A DNA stretch of 64,000 bases, taken from Candidatus Dormiibacterota bacterium. Lineage in GTDB: Bacteria > Acidobacteriota > Polarisedimenticolia > Gp22-AA2. Positions 47,937 through 56,698 of the stretch are shown here, in pieces. The translations under genes and the position numbers were made by a program. Positions within the stretch are counted from its first letter, which is position 1, and the number at the start of each line of letters is the position of its first letter. The notes under the pieces were generated by a model that did no database searches, was not told the origin of the DNA, and worked only from the letters and a program-made list of their open reading frames with translations. The stretch is taken from NCBI GenBank assembly GCA_035635555.1, contig DASQAT010000033.1, positions 1 to 64,000 of the forward strand. Direction: 5' to 3'.

Positions 47937-48155
47937 TCAGTGGTTGGTTTCGATGATCTTCGGCGATGCCTTGATGATGAAGACTTCTTCGCTGCCGTCC
48001 GGATTGATCTTGACCACCCGGTGCAGGAGGACGCGCTTGTTGTCCTTCACGGCCACGATGCTGTTGACGAAGATGTCTTCCGCGAGCGGCTCGTCCTTCG
48101 CCGAGGGGGAAACACGGGGCTTCAGCGGCTTGACGTTCCAGCCATGCAACTTCAT
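47937..48155 (-). CDS. Small conserved-looking hypothetical protein
   Basis: This 72-residue soluble protein starts at ATG 48155 after GAGGAGACGTCG. It contains a probable beta-hairpin segment DIFVNSIVAVKDNKRVLLHRVVKINPDGSEEVFIIKASPK. Function is unknown. It stands alone behind a near-consensus promoter, which suggests substantial expression. Confidence 0.65.
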   Translation of the reverse strand: MKLHGWNVKPLKPRVSPSAKDEPLAEDIFVNSIVAVKDNKRVLLHRVVKINPDGSEEVFIIKASPKIIETNH

Positions 48156-48210
48156 CGACGTCTCCTCCCTGCGGCATCGGCCGCGCCGTGCGTGACGAGG
48201 AAAGCGAAAG

Positions 48211-48246
48211 CACTGTTTATATACTGGATCATCCCCTTCCAGTCAA
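48211..48246 (-). promoter_or_regulatory. Near-consensus sigma-70 promoter of the 72-residue protein gene
   Basis: On the minus strand TTGACT (48246-48241) and TATATA (48223-48218) are separated by exactly 17 bases. The start of transcription falls near 48211, giving a leader of about 55 bases. Confidence 0.72.
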
Positions 48247-48368
48247 GCACGGGATTCGTAAACAAATCCTTACAGTTCTGTCGCTTCGATGAAGTCAAGT
48301 CGTCCCCGGCCGCCTCTCCACCGCGGTGCATTTGATATACTGCGCGAACCATCCTCGGGAGGTTCGCC

Positions 48369-49550
48369 GTGAGCAAGGCGGTCATCGCCAGCGCCTGCAG
48401 GACGCCCCTCGGAAAATTCCTCGGTTCCCTGAAGGGGCTCCAGGCGACCGATCTCGGGGCCCTGGTCGTGAGGGAGTCGGTGACGCGCGCGGGGATCCGT
48501 CCGGAGGACGTCGAAGAGGTCATCATGGGGAACGTCCTGTCGGCGGGACTGGGGCAGAACCCGGCGCGCCAGGCGGCGATGAAGGCCGGATTGCCGGTGA
48601 CGGTCCCCGCCCTGACGGTGAACAAGGTGTGCGGCTCCGGGTTGAAGGCAGTCTCCCTGGCCGCCCAGGCGATCCGGGCGGGGGACCATCACATAGTGGT
48701 CGCGGGCGGCATGGAGTCGATGAGCAACGCTCCGTATCTTCTCAAGGGGGGTCGCGAGGGGCTCAGGCTGGGCCATGGCGAGCTGATCGACTCGATGATC
48801 TCCGACGGCTTGTGGGACGTCTACGAGAACTTTCACATGGGCTGCTGCGGCGAGGCGGTGGCGGAGACCTACGGCATTCCCCGGCAGGCGCAGGACGAAT
48901 ACGCCCTGGGAAGCCACCGCAAGGCGATTGCCGCCATCGAGGCGGGAAAGTTCAAGGCGGAAATCGTGGCCGTGCAGATCCCCCAGAAGAAGGGGCCGCC
49001 CGTGGTCTTCGACACGGACGAGGGGCCGCGACGGGACACCACCGTGGAGGCCCTGGCGCGTCTCAAGCCCGCTTTCAAGGAGGGGGGGACGGTCACGGCT
49101 GGAAATGCGCCGGGAGTGAACGACGGGGCCGCGGCGCTCGTGGTGATGTCGGAAGAGCGGGCGGCGAAGGCGGGGCGCAAGCCGCTGGCGGAAATCGTCT
49201 CCTACGCCTCGAGCGGTATCGCTCCGAAGATGGTCATGATGGCGCCGATCGAGGCGGTCCGGAAGACCCTCGAGAAGGCGGGTTGGAAGACGGAGGACGT
49301 GGATCTCTTCGAGCTGAACGAGGCCTTCTCCGTCCAGGCCGTGGCCCTGCTGAGCGAGCTGAAACTGCGGCCGGAACGGGTGAACGTCAACGGGGGCGCC
49401 GTCGCCCTGGGGCACCCGATCGGCTGCAGCGGCGCCCGGGTGCTGACCACTCTGCTCTACGCCCTGGCGGACAGGAAGGCACGACGCGGGGTCGCGGCGC
49501 TCTGCCTGGGCGGCGGCAACGCCGTGGCCATGGCCGTGCGCCTCCTCTGA
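48369..49550 (+). CDS. Acetyl-CoA C-acetyltransferase (thiolase)
   Basis: The 393-residue enzyme condenses or cleaves acetoacetyl-CoA. The nucleophilic cysteine is in [14 protein letters not shown] (about residue 88), the substrate-site block is [14 protein letters not shown], and the C-terminal [17 protein letters not shown] carries the catalytic His and Cys. GTG 48369 follows GGGAGG by six bases. It overlaps the 3-hydroxyacyl-CoA dehydrogenase gene (TGATG), so the pair forms a two-step acetoacetyl-CoA/3-hydroxybutyryl-CoA unit. Confidence 0.94.
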   Translation: MSKAVIASACRTPLGKFLGSLKGLQATDLGALVVRESVTRAGIRPEDVEEVIMGNVLSAGLGQNPARQAAMKAGLPVTVPALTVNKVCGSGLKAVSLAAQAIRAGDHHIVVAGGMESMSNAPYLLKGGREGLRLGHGELIDSMISDGLWDVYENFHMGCCGEAVAETYGIPRQAQDEYALGSHRKAIAAIEAGKFKAEIVAVQIPQKKGPPVVFDTDEGPRRDTTVEALARLKPAFKEGGTVTAGNAPGVNDGAAALVVMSEERAAKAGRKPLAEIVSYASSGIAPKMVMMAPIEAVRKTLEKAGWKTEDVDLFELNEAFSVQAVALLSELKLRPERVNVNGGAVALGHPIGCSGARVLTTLLYALADRKARRGVAALCLGGGNAVAMAVRLL

Positions 49551-50428
49551 TGGAACGCGTGACCCTGCGCACGATTGGTGTCGTCGGGTCGGGCCAGATG
49601 GGGCGGGGGATCGCCCAGGTCGCGGCCCAGTCGGGATTCGACGTCCTGCTGCACGACCAGGACACGACCGCCCTCGACGCGGCCCGGACGTTCATCGATT
49701 CCAGCCTGAAGCGTCTGGTGGAGAAGGGAAAGCTTCCCGAACGGGCCCGGGCCGAGACGCTCGACAGGATCCGCGCTGTGGCCGAGCCGGGAGCCTTCTC
49801 GGCCGTCGATTTCGTGATCGAGGCGGTCAGCGAGAGGCTGGAGGTCAAGACGAGGGTGTTCGCGGCGCTCGACGCCGCCTGCCGGACCGGCGTCATCCTG
49901 GCGAGCAACACGTCCTCTCTCTCGATCACGAAGATCGCCTCGGCGACGCGCCGCCCCGAACGCGTCATCGGCATGCACTTCATGAACCCCGTTCCGGTCA
50001 TGGAGCTGGTCGAGATCGTCGCCGGCCAGGCGACGTCGGAGGGGACGCTGGAGACGACGCGCGATCTCGCGAAGGCCCTCGGCAGGACGCCGGTCACGGC
50101 GCAGGACTACCCCGGCTTCATCAGCAACCGCGTCCTGATGCCGATGATCAACGAGGCCATCTACGCCCTGTACGAGGGTGTCGGCGGCCGCGACGACATC
50201 GACGCCGTCCTGCGCCTCGGGATGCGCCACCCGATGGGGCCGCTGGCCCTGGCGGATTTCATCGGACTGGACACCTGCCTGGCGATCCTGGAGATCCTGC
50301 AGCAGGGATTCGGCGATCCAAAATACCGACCCTGTCCGCTGCTGCGGCGGATGGTGGACGCGGGCCACCTGGGCAGGAAGTCGGGGCGCGGCTTCTACGA
50401 ATACGGCCCGGAAGGGGCACCGCGGTGA
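49550..50428 (+). CDS. 3-hydroxybutyryl-CoA dehydrogenase
   Basis: This NAD-dependent enzyme reduces acetoacetyl-CoA or oxidises 3-hydroxybutyryl-CoA. The Rossmann motif VVGSGQMGRGIAQVAAQSGF is at the N-terminus. The catalytic His lies in VIGMHFMNPVPVMELVEIV, and YPGFISNRVLMPMINEAI begins the C-terminal dimer domain. At 292 residues it is of normal length. The start is ATG 49550 inside the thiolase stop; the longer frame upstream is a shadow of the thiolase gene. Confidence 0.94.
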   Translation: MERVTLRTIGVVGSGQMGRGIAQVAAQSGFDVLLHDQDTTALDAARTFIDSSLKRLVEKGKLPERARAETLDRIRAVAEPGAFSAVDFVIEAVSERLEVKTRVFAALDAACRTGVILASNTSSLSITKIASATRRPERVIGMHFMNPVPVMELVEIVAGQATSEGTLETTRDLAKALGRTPVTAQDYPGFISNRVLMPMINEAIYALYEGVGGRDDIDAVLRLGMRHPMGPLALADFIGLDTCLAILEILQQGFGDPKYRPCPLLRRMVDAGHLGRKSGRGFYEYGPEGAPR

Positions 50429-53400
50429 GGGCGCCTGCGCGCCTCGCGACGTCCGTGAGCGAGAAGGATCCCTCCCCGGCCCTCTCCTCCTTCATCGAGA
50501 GGATCAGGCGGTCCGAAAAATTCGGCGACGACGTCGTCTTCGGCGCCTCTGTCCCGGCCGTGGACCCCTCGTACGCCCTCCTGTCCTCCCCCCTTCCCGC
50601 GGCGCTGGACCTGGCCCTTCACGACCTGGGGATCCTCAGGCTCTACAGCCACCAGGCCGACGCGATCGACAGGGTGCGGTCGGGGGAGGACGTCCTCACC
50701 GTCACTCCGACGGCCAGCGGCAAGAGCCTGGTCTACCTCCTGCCGACCCTCGAAACCGTCCTGAAGACGCCGGGGGCCCGGGCGCTCTACCTTTTCCCTT
50801 ACAAGGCCCTGGCGCAGGACCAGCTGCAGGGGATCGCCGAGCTCGCGGATGCCGTGGCGCGCCACGGCGGCGTCGTTCCCGGCGCCAACGGGCTGCCGGG
50901 CACCGGTCGGCCGGTCGTGGCCGCGATCTACGACGGGGACACCCCCGACTCGCGACGCCGGAAGATCAAGGCCGATCCTCCGGACATCCTGATCACCAAT
51001 CCCGACATGCTGCATCTCGGGATCCTGGCGCACCACCACGACTGGCGTCTTCTGTTCGAGAACCTGTCGTACGTGGTGTTGGACGAGCTGCACGTCTACC
51101 GGGGGATCTTCGGATCGCACCTGCATCACATCCTGAAGCGCCTGCTGCGCGTGGCGGAGCACTACGGAAGCCGGCCGCGTTTCATCGCGTCCTCCGCCAG
51201 CATCGCCAACCCGGGAGGGTTGGGCGAGGCGCTGACGGGTCGCCGGTTCGCCGTGGTGGATCGGAGCGGCGCGCCCCGGGCCGAGCGGCACCTCCTGTTC
51301 CTGAACCCGCGCGGCAGCCCGTACACCGCCGCGACGCAGCTGCTCGCCTGGTCGCTCGACGAGGGGTACCGCGCGATCGCCTTCACCAAGGCGCGCAAGA
51401 TCACGGAGCTCCTGCATTCGTGGCTCCTGCAGGGATCGCCCCGCCACGCCCCGCGCGTGAGCGCCTACCGCTCCGGCTACCTCCCCGAGGAGCGCCGCGA
51501 GATCGAGCGCCGTCTGTTCTCGGGCTCGCTGCAGGGGGTCATCTCGACGAGCGCCCTCGAGCTGGGCGTGGACATCGGCGGTCTCGACGTGTGCCTGCTC
51601 GTCGGGTACCCGGGAAGCGTGGTCTCCACCTGGCAGCGGATCGGCCGCGTCGGACGGGAGGACCGCCCGTCCCTGACCGTGCTCGTCGGCATGCCGGACG
51701 CGCTCGACCAGTACTTCATGACGAATCCGGAGGAGCTTCTGAAGCGCGGTTTCGAGGAGGTCGTCTTCGACCCGAACAACCCGATCATCGCGCGGGCCCA
51801 TCTGTTGTGCGCCGGCGCCGAGCTGCCCCTCGAGGAACCGCGCGACCGGCAGGCGTACGGGCCCCTGTTTTCCCTGGTGCAGGACCTCGAGCGCGAGGGC
51901 GCCCTGGCGCGCGACGCGAACGGCGATCGCTGGTTCACGCTGCGCCGCCGTCCGCAACGCGACATTTCGCTGCGGTCGATCGGCGCCACCTACACGATCG
52001 TCGACGAAGCGGCCGATCGCGTCATCGGCACCATCGACGCGGTGCGGGCGTTCCACGAGACGCACGCGGGGGCCGTCTACCTGCACCGCGGGCAGCAGTA
52101 CCTGGTGCGCGAGCTCCTGATCGAGGCGCGTCGCGTCCGCGTCGTCCCCGTGGACGTCGACTACTACACCGAAGTGCGCGGCGAGAAGGAGACCGAGATC
52201 CTGCAGGTCCTGCAGGAGAAGCGGGATCGGGGGATCGACGCGCGCCTCGGGACGATCCAGGTCACCGAGGAGCTGACCGGGTACGAGAAACGGCGGCTGT
52301 TCGGGCGCGATCGGCTCGGACTGTTCGACCTCGACCTGCCGCCCCTGACCTTCGAGACGGTCGGTCTGTGGATCACGCTGCCCGACGTCGTGCGCGATCG
52401 GGTCGTCGCGAGCGAAGGCCACTTCATGGGCGGGATCCACGCCCTGGAGCACGCCCTGATCTCCCTTTTTCCGCTTCTGGCGATCTGCGACCGGGGCGAC
52501 ATCGGCGGGATCTCCTATCCGCTGCATCCCCAGATCGGACGCTCCGCCATCTTCATCTACGACGGACACCCGGGAGGGGTCGGACTCGCGGCCAGGGGGT
52601 TCGAGGGAATCGCCGACCTCCTCGGCCGGACCGCAGCGCTCCTGCGCACCTGTCCGTGCGCATCGGGCTGTCCGTCGTGCATCCAGTCCCCGAAGTGCGG
52701 CAACGGCAACAACCCGCTCGACAAGCGGGCGGCGCTTCTCATCGCCGAGGCCCTCCTGCAGGACGGCCCGCGGCCCGAGGAAGCGCCGTCCGGTCCGCCC
52801 GTCACGAGGCGGGCGCCCCCGGCACCCGGCGCCCGGCGCACGCAGACCCCGGCCCCGCGCGCGGAGACACCGTCCGGACGCGCGCCGCTGCGTCTCATGG
52901 GCGGAGGCTTCGAGTACGAGCCGCTCCCGACACCCGCGCGGCGCGGGTCGGGCGGGGCCGCTCCCGGACAGGAGCTGACGCTGTTCCTGGACGTCGAGAC
53001 GCAGAAGAGCGCAGAAGAGGTCGGCGGCTGGCAGAACGTCGCCGACATGAAGCTGGCGCTGGCGGTCACCTACAACGCGATCACCTCGCAATTCAAGACC
53101 TACGCCGAGAAGGACGTCGACCGCCTGCTGCTCGACCTGGTGATGGCCGACCGCGTGATCGGCTACAACATCGACCGCTTCGACATGGCGGTTCTGAAGG
53201 CGTACACGCAATGGAACCTGGCGCGCGTCCGGACCTTCGACATGCTCGCCGACATCTACCGCAAGCTGGGTTTCCGCCTCAAGCTCGGCGATCTCGCCGG
53301 CGCGACCCTCGGCGTCGGCAAATCGTCCGACGGACTTCAGTCGCTGAAGTGGTGGAAGGAGGGGCGGGTCGATCTCATCGAACAGTACTGCCGGCGCGAC

Positions 53401-53505
53401 GTCGAGGTGACGCGCGACGTGTTTCTCTTCGGGACGAGGAACGGCTACGTCCTGTATCGCGACCGGGACGACCGGCAGCTCAGGCTGCCCGTCGACTGGA
53501 AATAG
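50425..53505 (+). CDS. MrfA-like DEAD/H helicase (DUF1998) fused to a DnaQ-like exonuclease domain
   Basis: The 1026-residue protein has a superfamily 2 helicase with Walker A TPTASGKS (about residue 98), VLDELHVYRG as motif II and QRIGRVGRE as motif VI. A DUF1998 region with cysteines CPCASGCPSC...KCGNGNN (about 742-757) follows. After a Pro-rich linker (about 770-850) comes an RNase H-like 3'-5' exonuclease domain with FLDVET, GYNIDRFDMAVL and YCRRDVEVT, a DEDDy pattern. In Bacillus the corresponding MrfA helicase and MrfB exonuclease are separate proteins that repair mitomycin-induced DNA damage. A fused form implies direct coupling of unwinding and degradation (inference). It overlaps the dehydrogenase gene by four bases. 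Confidence 0.88.
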   Translation: MRAPARLATSVSEKDPSPALSSFIERIRRSEKFGDDVVFGASVPAVDPSYALLSSPLPAALDLALHDLGILRLYSHQADAIDRVRSGEDVLTVTPTASGKSLVYLLPTLETVLKTPGARALYLFPYKALAQDQLQGIAELADAVARHGGVVPGANGLPGTGRPVVAAIYDGDTPDSRRRKIKADPPDILITNPDMLHLGILAHHHDWRLLFENLSYVVLDELHVYRGIFGSHLHHILKRLLRVAEHYGSRPRFIASSASIANPGGLGEALTGRRFAVVDRSGAPRAERHLLFLNPRGSPYTAATQLLAWSLDEGYRAIAFTKARKITELLHSWLLQGSPRHAPRVSAYRSGYLPEERREIERRLFSGSLQGVISTSALELGVDIGGLDVCLLVGYPGSVVSTWQRIGRVGREDRPSLTVLVGMPDALDQYFMTNPEELLKRGFEEVVFDPNNPIIARAHLLCAGAELPLEEPRDRQAYGPLFSLVQDLEREGALARDANGDRWFTLRRRPQRDISLRSIGATYTIVDEAADRVIGTIDAVRAFHETHAGAVYLHRGQQYLVRELLIEARRVRVVPVDVDYYTEVRGEKETEILQVLQEKRDRGIDARLGTIQVTEELTGYEKRRLFGRDRLGLFDLDLPPLTFETVGLWITLPDVVRDRVVASEGHFMGGIHALEHALISLFPLLAICDRGDIGGISYPLHPQIGRSAIFIYDGHPGGVGLAARGFEGIADLLGRTAALLRTCPCASGCPSCIQSPKCGNGNNPLDKRAALLIAEALLQDGPRPEEAPSGPPVTRRAPPAPGARRTQTPAPRAETPSGRAPLRLMGGGFEYEPLPTPARRGSGGAAPGQELTLFLDVETQKSAEEVGGWQNVADMKLALAVTYNAITSQFKTYAEKDVDRLLLDLVMADRVIGYNIDRFDMAVLKAYTQWNLARVRTFDMLADIYRKLGFRLKLGDLAGATLGVGKSSDGLQSLKWWKEGRVDLIEQYCRRDVEVTRDVFLFGTRNGYVLYRDRDDRQLRLPVDWK

Positions 53506-53515
53506 ACCCCGTTCC

Positions 53516-53545
53516 TTGATCCTCGTCCCAGGGGTGTGATAGAAA
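53516..53545 (+). promoter_or_regulatory. Possible promoter of the HU gene
   Basis: TTGATC (53516-53521) and TAGAAA (53540-53545) are 18 bases apart and upstream of the HU gene. The -10 match is moderate. A small hairpin (CTCG...CGAG) follows in the leader. Confidence 0.35.
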
Positions 53546-53607
53546 GCCCCGATTCTCGCCCCCCGAGAGCCGATCCTTAATCGACGTCACACTAGGGAGA
53601 CATCGGC

Positions 53608-53883
53608 ATGACCCGGACGGACTTGATCGAAGCGATCGCGCAGGAGACCGGCACCGACAAGCAGCAGGCCAAGACGTTCCTCGAGGGATTCACGCGCCTG
53701 GTCGAGCGGGAGATGAAGAACGAGGGAGACGTGCCGCTCGCAGGCTTGGGAAAATTCAAGGTCATGAAACGCCAGGCCCGCGTCGGCCGCAACCCGGCGA
53801 CCGGGGAACCGATCCAGATCCCCGCCAAGACGGTCGTGAAATTCACCGTCGCCAAGGCGCTCAAGGATCTCATCAAGAAGTAG
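53608..53883 (+). CDS. hup: HU-family DNA-binding protein
   Basis: This 91-residue nucleoid protein bends and compacts DNA as a dimer. It has the MTRTDLIEAIAQETG helix, the central GLGKFKVMKRQARVGRNPATGEPIQIPA beta-arm with its intercalating proline context, and the VVKFTVAKALKDLI end. It is preceded by GGGAG and stands as its own transcription unit. Confidence 0.96.
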   Translation: MTRTDLIEAIAQETGTDKQQAKTFLEGFTRLVEREMKNEGDVPLAGLGKFKVMKRQARVGRNPATGEPIQIPAKTVVKFTVAKALKDLIKK

Positions 53884-53957
53884 GCCCCGGTATCGAGGCC
53901 TTCGACAGGCCGCGCTCTCCCGGCCGCCCCGGGGGGACTGGTCGCGAGGCGGAAGAC

Positions 53958-54404
53958 GTGAACGGGACCGGGATTCGCGGCCTGATCCAGGACCTCTACC
54001 TGCAGGACCTGGTCCTGGCGCTTTACGGTGTCTACGCCGCCAGACTGCGCGATCCGGACGGGACGAAGGCGATCGAGACCTACCTGCGGGCCGAGCGGGA
54101 TCGGCGGAACAGGATCGAACGGTTGCTCGTCGCGCGCGGCGCCCCGATCACTCCCGGGGTGCGCTCCCTGTTCGCCGCCGCCGGCGGTCTCTATGGCCGG
54201 CTCACCTCACTCCTCGGCAGCCGCGTGATGCTGCGTATCGCGCTCTCCGCGAGCCGGCGCGCCTCCCGGCGCGCCTGCGCCCTCCTGGGTGATCCGGCCA
54301 GCCCCGAGCTGGTCTATCTCTCGACGCTGCGCGCCCGCAACGAGGGGACGTTGGTCGACGAACTGCGCCAGCATCTGATCGATACGGCGAAGCGCCGGCG
54401 GTGA
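53958..54404 (+). CDS. Hypothetical helical protein overlapping mtaB
   Basis: A GTG start after GAGGCGGAAGAC opens a 148-residue, mostly alpha-helical, Arg-rich sequence with YLQDLVLALYGVYAARLRDPDG and IETYLRAERDRRNRIERLLVARG. This suggests a helical bundle reminiscent of ferritin-like or COQ7-like proteins, without convincing metal ligands. Its last 198 bases are antisense to the end of mtaB. Either both genes are real or one reading frame is spurious. The clear start signal favours this being expressed. Confidence 0.5.
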   Translation: MNGTGIRGLIQDLYLQDLVLALYGVYAARLRDPDGTKAIETYLRAERDRRNRIERLLVARGAPITPGVRSLFAAAGGLYGRLTSLLGSRVMLRIALSASRRASRRACALLGDPASPELVYLSTLRARNEGTLVDELRQHLIDTAKRRR

Positions 54405-55733
54405 CGCGATCGTGCCGAGCGTGTCCTGGTCCGTCGCGTCGGTGATGCGGACGGGAAGCAGGCGGTTCATCAGTGCTGTGGGGTCGCTCCCCTCGTAATC
54501 GGATCCCAGATCGATGAAGTTGTCCGTCAGCGCCCGCAGGCGCCCGTCCGGCCGGACCCCGCGAAACGTCAGCGACGACCTCATCCGGCCCAGGAAGGAT
54601 CGGCGGAAGCGGAGCGAAAGGTCGCGACCGAGCCCACGCAGCCGCGCGCTGCGGTCCTTGATCACCTCCGGACGGAGAGGGTCGGCCCGGGCGGCGGCCG
54701 CCGTGCCCGGTCGGGGGGAATACGAGAAGACGTGCAGGTAATTGAGAGGCGAGGCCTCGATGAACCGAAGGGTCGTCTCGAATTCGGCGTCGGTCTCGCC
54801 GGGAAAGCCGACGATCACATCGGCGCCCAGGGCGATCCCCTCCACCCGGTGGCGGAGGTCCAGGACGACGCGCGCGTAATCGGCCGCGCGGTAGGGACGG
54901 CGCATGCGCCTCAGCACACTGTCGCAGCCGCTCTGCAGGGGCACCTGCAGGTGGGGCACGACGCGACCGCCGCAGCCGGCGAGGAGCTCGACGAGGCCGG
55001 GTGTGACCGTCCGCGGCTCGAGCGAGTTGAGGCGGAGGCGTCCGAGCCCCTTCACCTCGATCGCCCGCTCGAGAAGCCCTTCCAGGTCGAGCGCCGGGTC
55101 CAGGTCCTTGCCGTAGTCGCCGGTGTTCACCCCGGTGAGCACGATCTCACGGAAGCCGGCGTCGACGAGCCGCGCCAGTCTCTCGAGCACGATGCGGGGC
55201 GGCACGCTGCGACTCGACCCCCTCACCGACGGGATGATGCAGTAGGAGCAGCGCAGGTCGCAGCCGTCCTGCACCTTGAGGAGGGCGCGCGTGCGATCGC
55301 CAGCGGCCGTCTCCGGCTCGCACCCTTCCGTCGTCCCCTGCGGGCCGAGGTCGAGCTCGATGTGCCGGCGGTCGATCCCGAGTGCGGCGGCGACCAGGGC
55401 CGGCACTGTTTCCTCCTGCTCCCTCAGGGGAACGACGTGATCGATGCCGGGGACGGTCTTCAGACCATGCGGATCCCTCTCGGCGTAGCACCCGGTGGCG
55501 ATGAGGAGCGCTTGCGGGTTGGCGCGGCGCAGCCGGCGCGCGATCTGGCGCGCCTCGCGGTCGGCATGGGCCGTGACCGTGCAGGTGTTGAGGATCACGA
55601 CGTCGGCTCCCGCGGCAGGACCCTCCTCCGCGGGGGCACGCCGCAGCCCCAGGAGGCGCAGGCGCGCCTCGAGGGCCGCCGAATCGGCCTGGTTCAGCTT
55701 GCAACCCAGTGTGACGATGCGGTAGGTCGGCAC
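54207..55733 (-). CDS. mtaB: tRNA t6A37 methylthiotransferase (MtaB type), radical SAM
   Basis: MtaB adds a methylthio group to t6A37 of tRNA. The N-terminal UPF0004 cysteines are in TLGCKLN, LNTCTVT and TGCYAE. The radical SAM triad is CDLRCSYC in [20 protein letters not shown], then GVNTGDYG and [20 protein letters not shown]. The start GTG 55733 is two bases after the purE stop. The last 60-70 residues lie beyond the usual end, are Arg/Ala-rich, and overlap the convergent gene, so the C-terminus is longer than normal. Confidence 0.9.
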   Translation of the reverse strand: MPTYRIVTLGCKLNQADSAALEARLRLLGLRRAPAEEGPAAGADVVILNTCTVTAHADREARQIARRLRRANPQALLIATGCYAERDPHGLKTVPGIDHVVPLREQEETVPALVAAALGIDRRHIELDLGPQGTTEGCEPETAAGDRTRALLKVQDGCDLRCSYCIIPSVRGSSRSVPPRIVLERLARLVDAGFREIVLTGVNTGDYGKDLDPALDLEGLLERAIEVKGLGRLRLNSLEPRTVTPGLVELLAGCGGRVVPHLQVPLQSGCDSVLRRMRRPYRAADYARVVLDLRHRVEGIALGADVIVGFPGETDAEFETTLRFIEASPLNYLHVFSYSPRPGTAAAARADPLRPEVIKDRSARLRGLGRDLSLRFRRSFLGRMRSSLTFRGVRPDGRLRALTDNFIDLGSDYEGSDPTALMNRLLPVRITDATDQDTLGTIASPPALRRIDQMLAQFVDQRPLVAGAQRREIDQLGAGRITQEGAGAPGGAPARGERDTQHHAAAEE

Positions 55734-55735
55734 GG

Positions 55736-56290
55736 TCAGGAGGTCTGCGGCGACCGGGACTTCAAGTCGCGGTTCTTCTCGCGGACCTTCGCCGCGAGCC
55801 GCTCCTTGAAGCCCTGCAGGAGCCGCCGCAGCTCCGGGTCCGAGTTCGCCAGGATCTGGGCGGCGAAGATGCCGGCGTTCGAAGCGCCGGACTTGCCGAT
55901 GGCCATGGTCGCGACGGGCACGCCGGCGGGCATCTGCACCGTCGACAGGAGCGAGTCGAGACCCTGCAGAGACGAGGAAGGGAGCGGCACGCCGATGACC
56001 GGCAGGGTGGTGTGCGCGGCCACCACGCCCGCGAGGTGCGCCGCGTGGCCGGCGCCGAGGATGATCGCGCCGATGCCACGGCCGATCGCCGTGCGCGCCA
56101 GCTCCGCCGTCTCGTCGGGGGTCCGGTGCGCGGAGGTGATGTCCACGTCGTACGGAATGCCGAACTCCCTCAGGACCTTCAAGGTCTCCTCCATGACCGG
56201 CAGATCGCTGTCGCTTCCCATGGCGATCCACACCTTGAGACGCGAGCGGGCGGGCGGTACGGCAGCCTTGCTTCGGCGTTGCTTGGCCAA
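55736..56290 (-). CDS. purE: N5-carboxyaminoimidazole ribonucleotide mutase
   Basis: PurE class I converts N5-CAIR to CAIR in purine synthesis. [17 protein letters not shown], the conserved His in SAHRTPDET and [33 protein letters not shown] are intact. The N-terminal 18 residues and C-terminal basic tail are extra. It precedes mtaB closely and lies near purD, so two purine genes are clustered here; purK is not in the window. Confidence 0.96.
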   Translation of the reverse strand: MAKQRRSKAAVPPARSRLKVWIAMGSDSDLPVMEETLKVLREFGIPYDVDITSAHRTPDETAELARTAIGRGIGAIILGAGHAAHLAGVVAAHTTLPVIGVPLPSSSLQGLDSLLSTVQMPAGVPVATMAIGKSGASNAGIFAAQILANSDPELRRLLQGFKERLAAKVREKNRDLKSRSPQTS

Positions 56291-56334
56291 GGGACCCTCC
56301 CTTCAGGGGAGGTGATTCTAGCAGAGGGGAGCGG

Positions 56335-56592
56335 TCAGGCGGCGGAGTGCGGAAGGGCGGGACGGAGAGGCTCGGCGCATTCGCAGCGTTCGAGAGGACG
56401 ATTGCAGGCGAAGCAGAAGCCGTTGCGGGCAAAAAAATCGGCCATCTCCTCCTGCCACGCGTCGATGAATCCCATCTTCTCGTAATCCGCCATGTCGCTC
56501 ATCTCGAGGAGCAGACGGATGTTCTCGCGCGACTGGTGGTAGACGCGCAGCAGCTCGAAAATCTCCTTCTTCCTGCGGGCGGCGAGACCCAC
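56335..56592 (-). CDS. Small protein with CxxC...CxC zinc-binding-type motif
   Basis: GTG 56592 follows AAGGAG by seven bases and gives an 85-residue protein. The N-terminal part is helical (KKEIFELLRVYHQSRENIRLLLEMSDM). The later part contains FCFACNRPLERCEC, a compact four-cysteine site. Function is unknown. It lies between purE and purD on the same strand. The longer frame from 56679 lacks start signals. Confidence 0.7.
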   Translation of the reverse strand: MGLAARRKKEIFELLRVYHQSRENIRLLLEMSDMADYEKMGFIDAWQEEMADFFARNGFCFACNRPLERCECAEPLRPALPHSAA

Positions 56593-56698
56593 GTCCGGGC
56601 TCCTTTGCGAGGACACGCCACGATGGTAGCACGCTCCCGGCGGCGTCTCAAACGTCTCGGGGGTGGGGATGCGGAGCACGTACAGCAGGCCGGAACCG

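Noticed and set aside
48326-49549. N-terminal extension of the hydroxybutyryl-CoA dehydrogenase frame
   Set aside because: The frame is open across the thiolase gene only as a shadow. The Rossmann motif sits right after the ATG at 49550.
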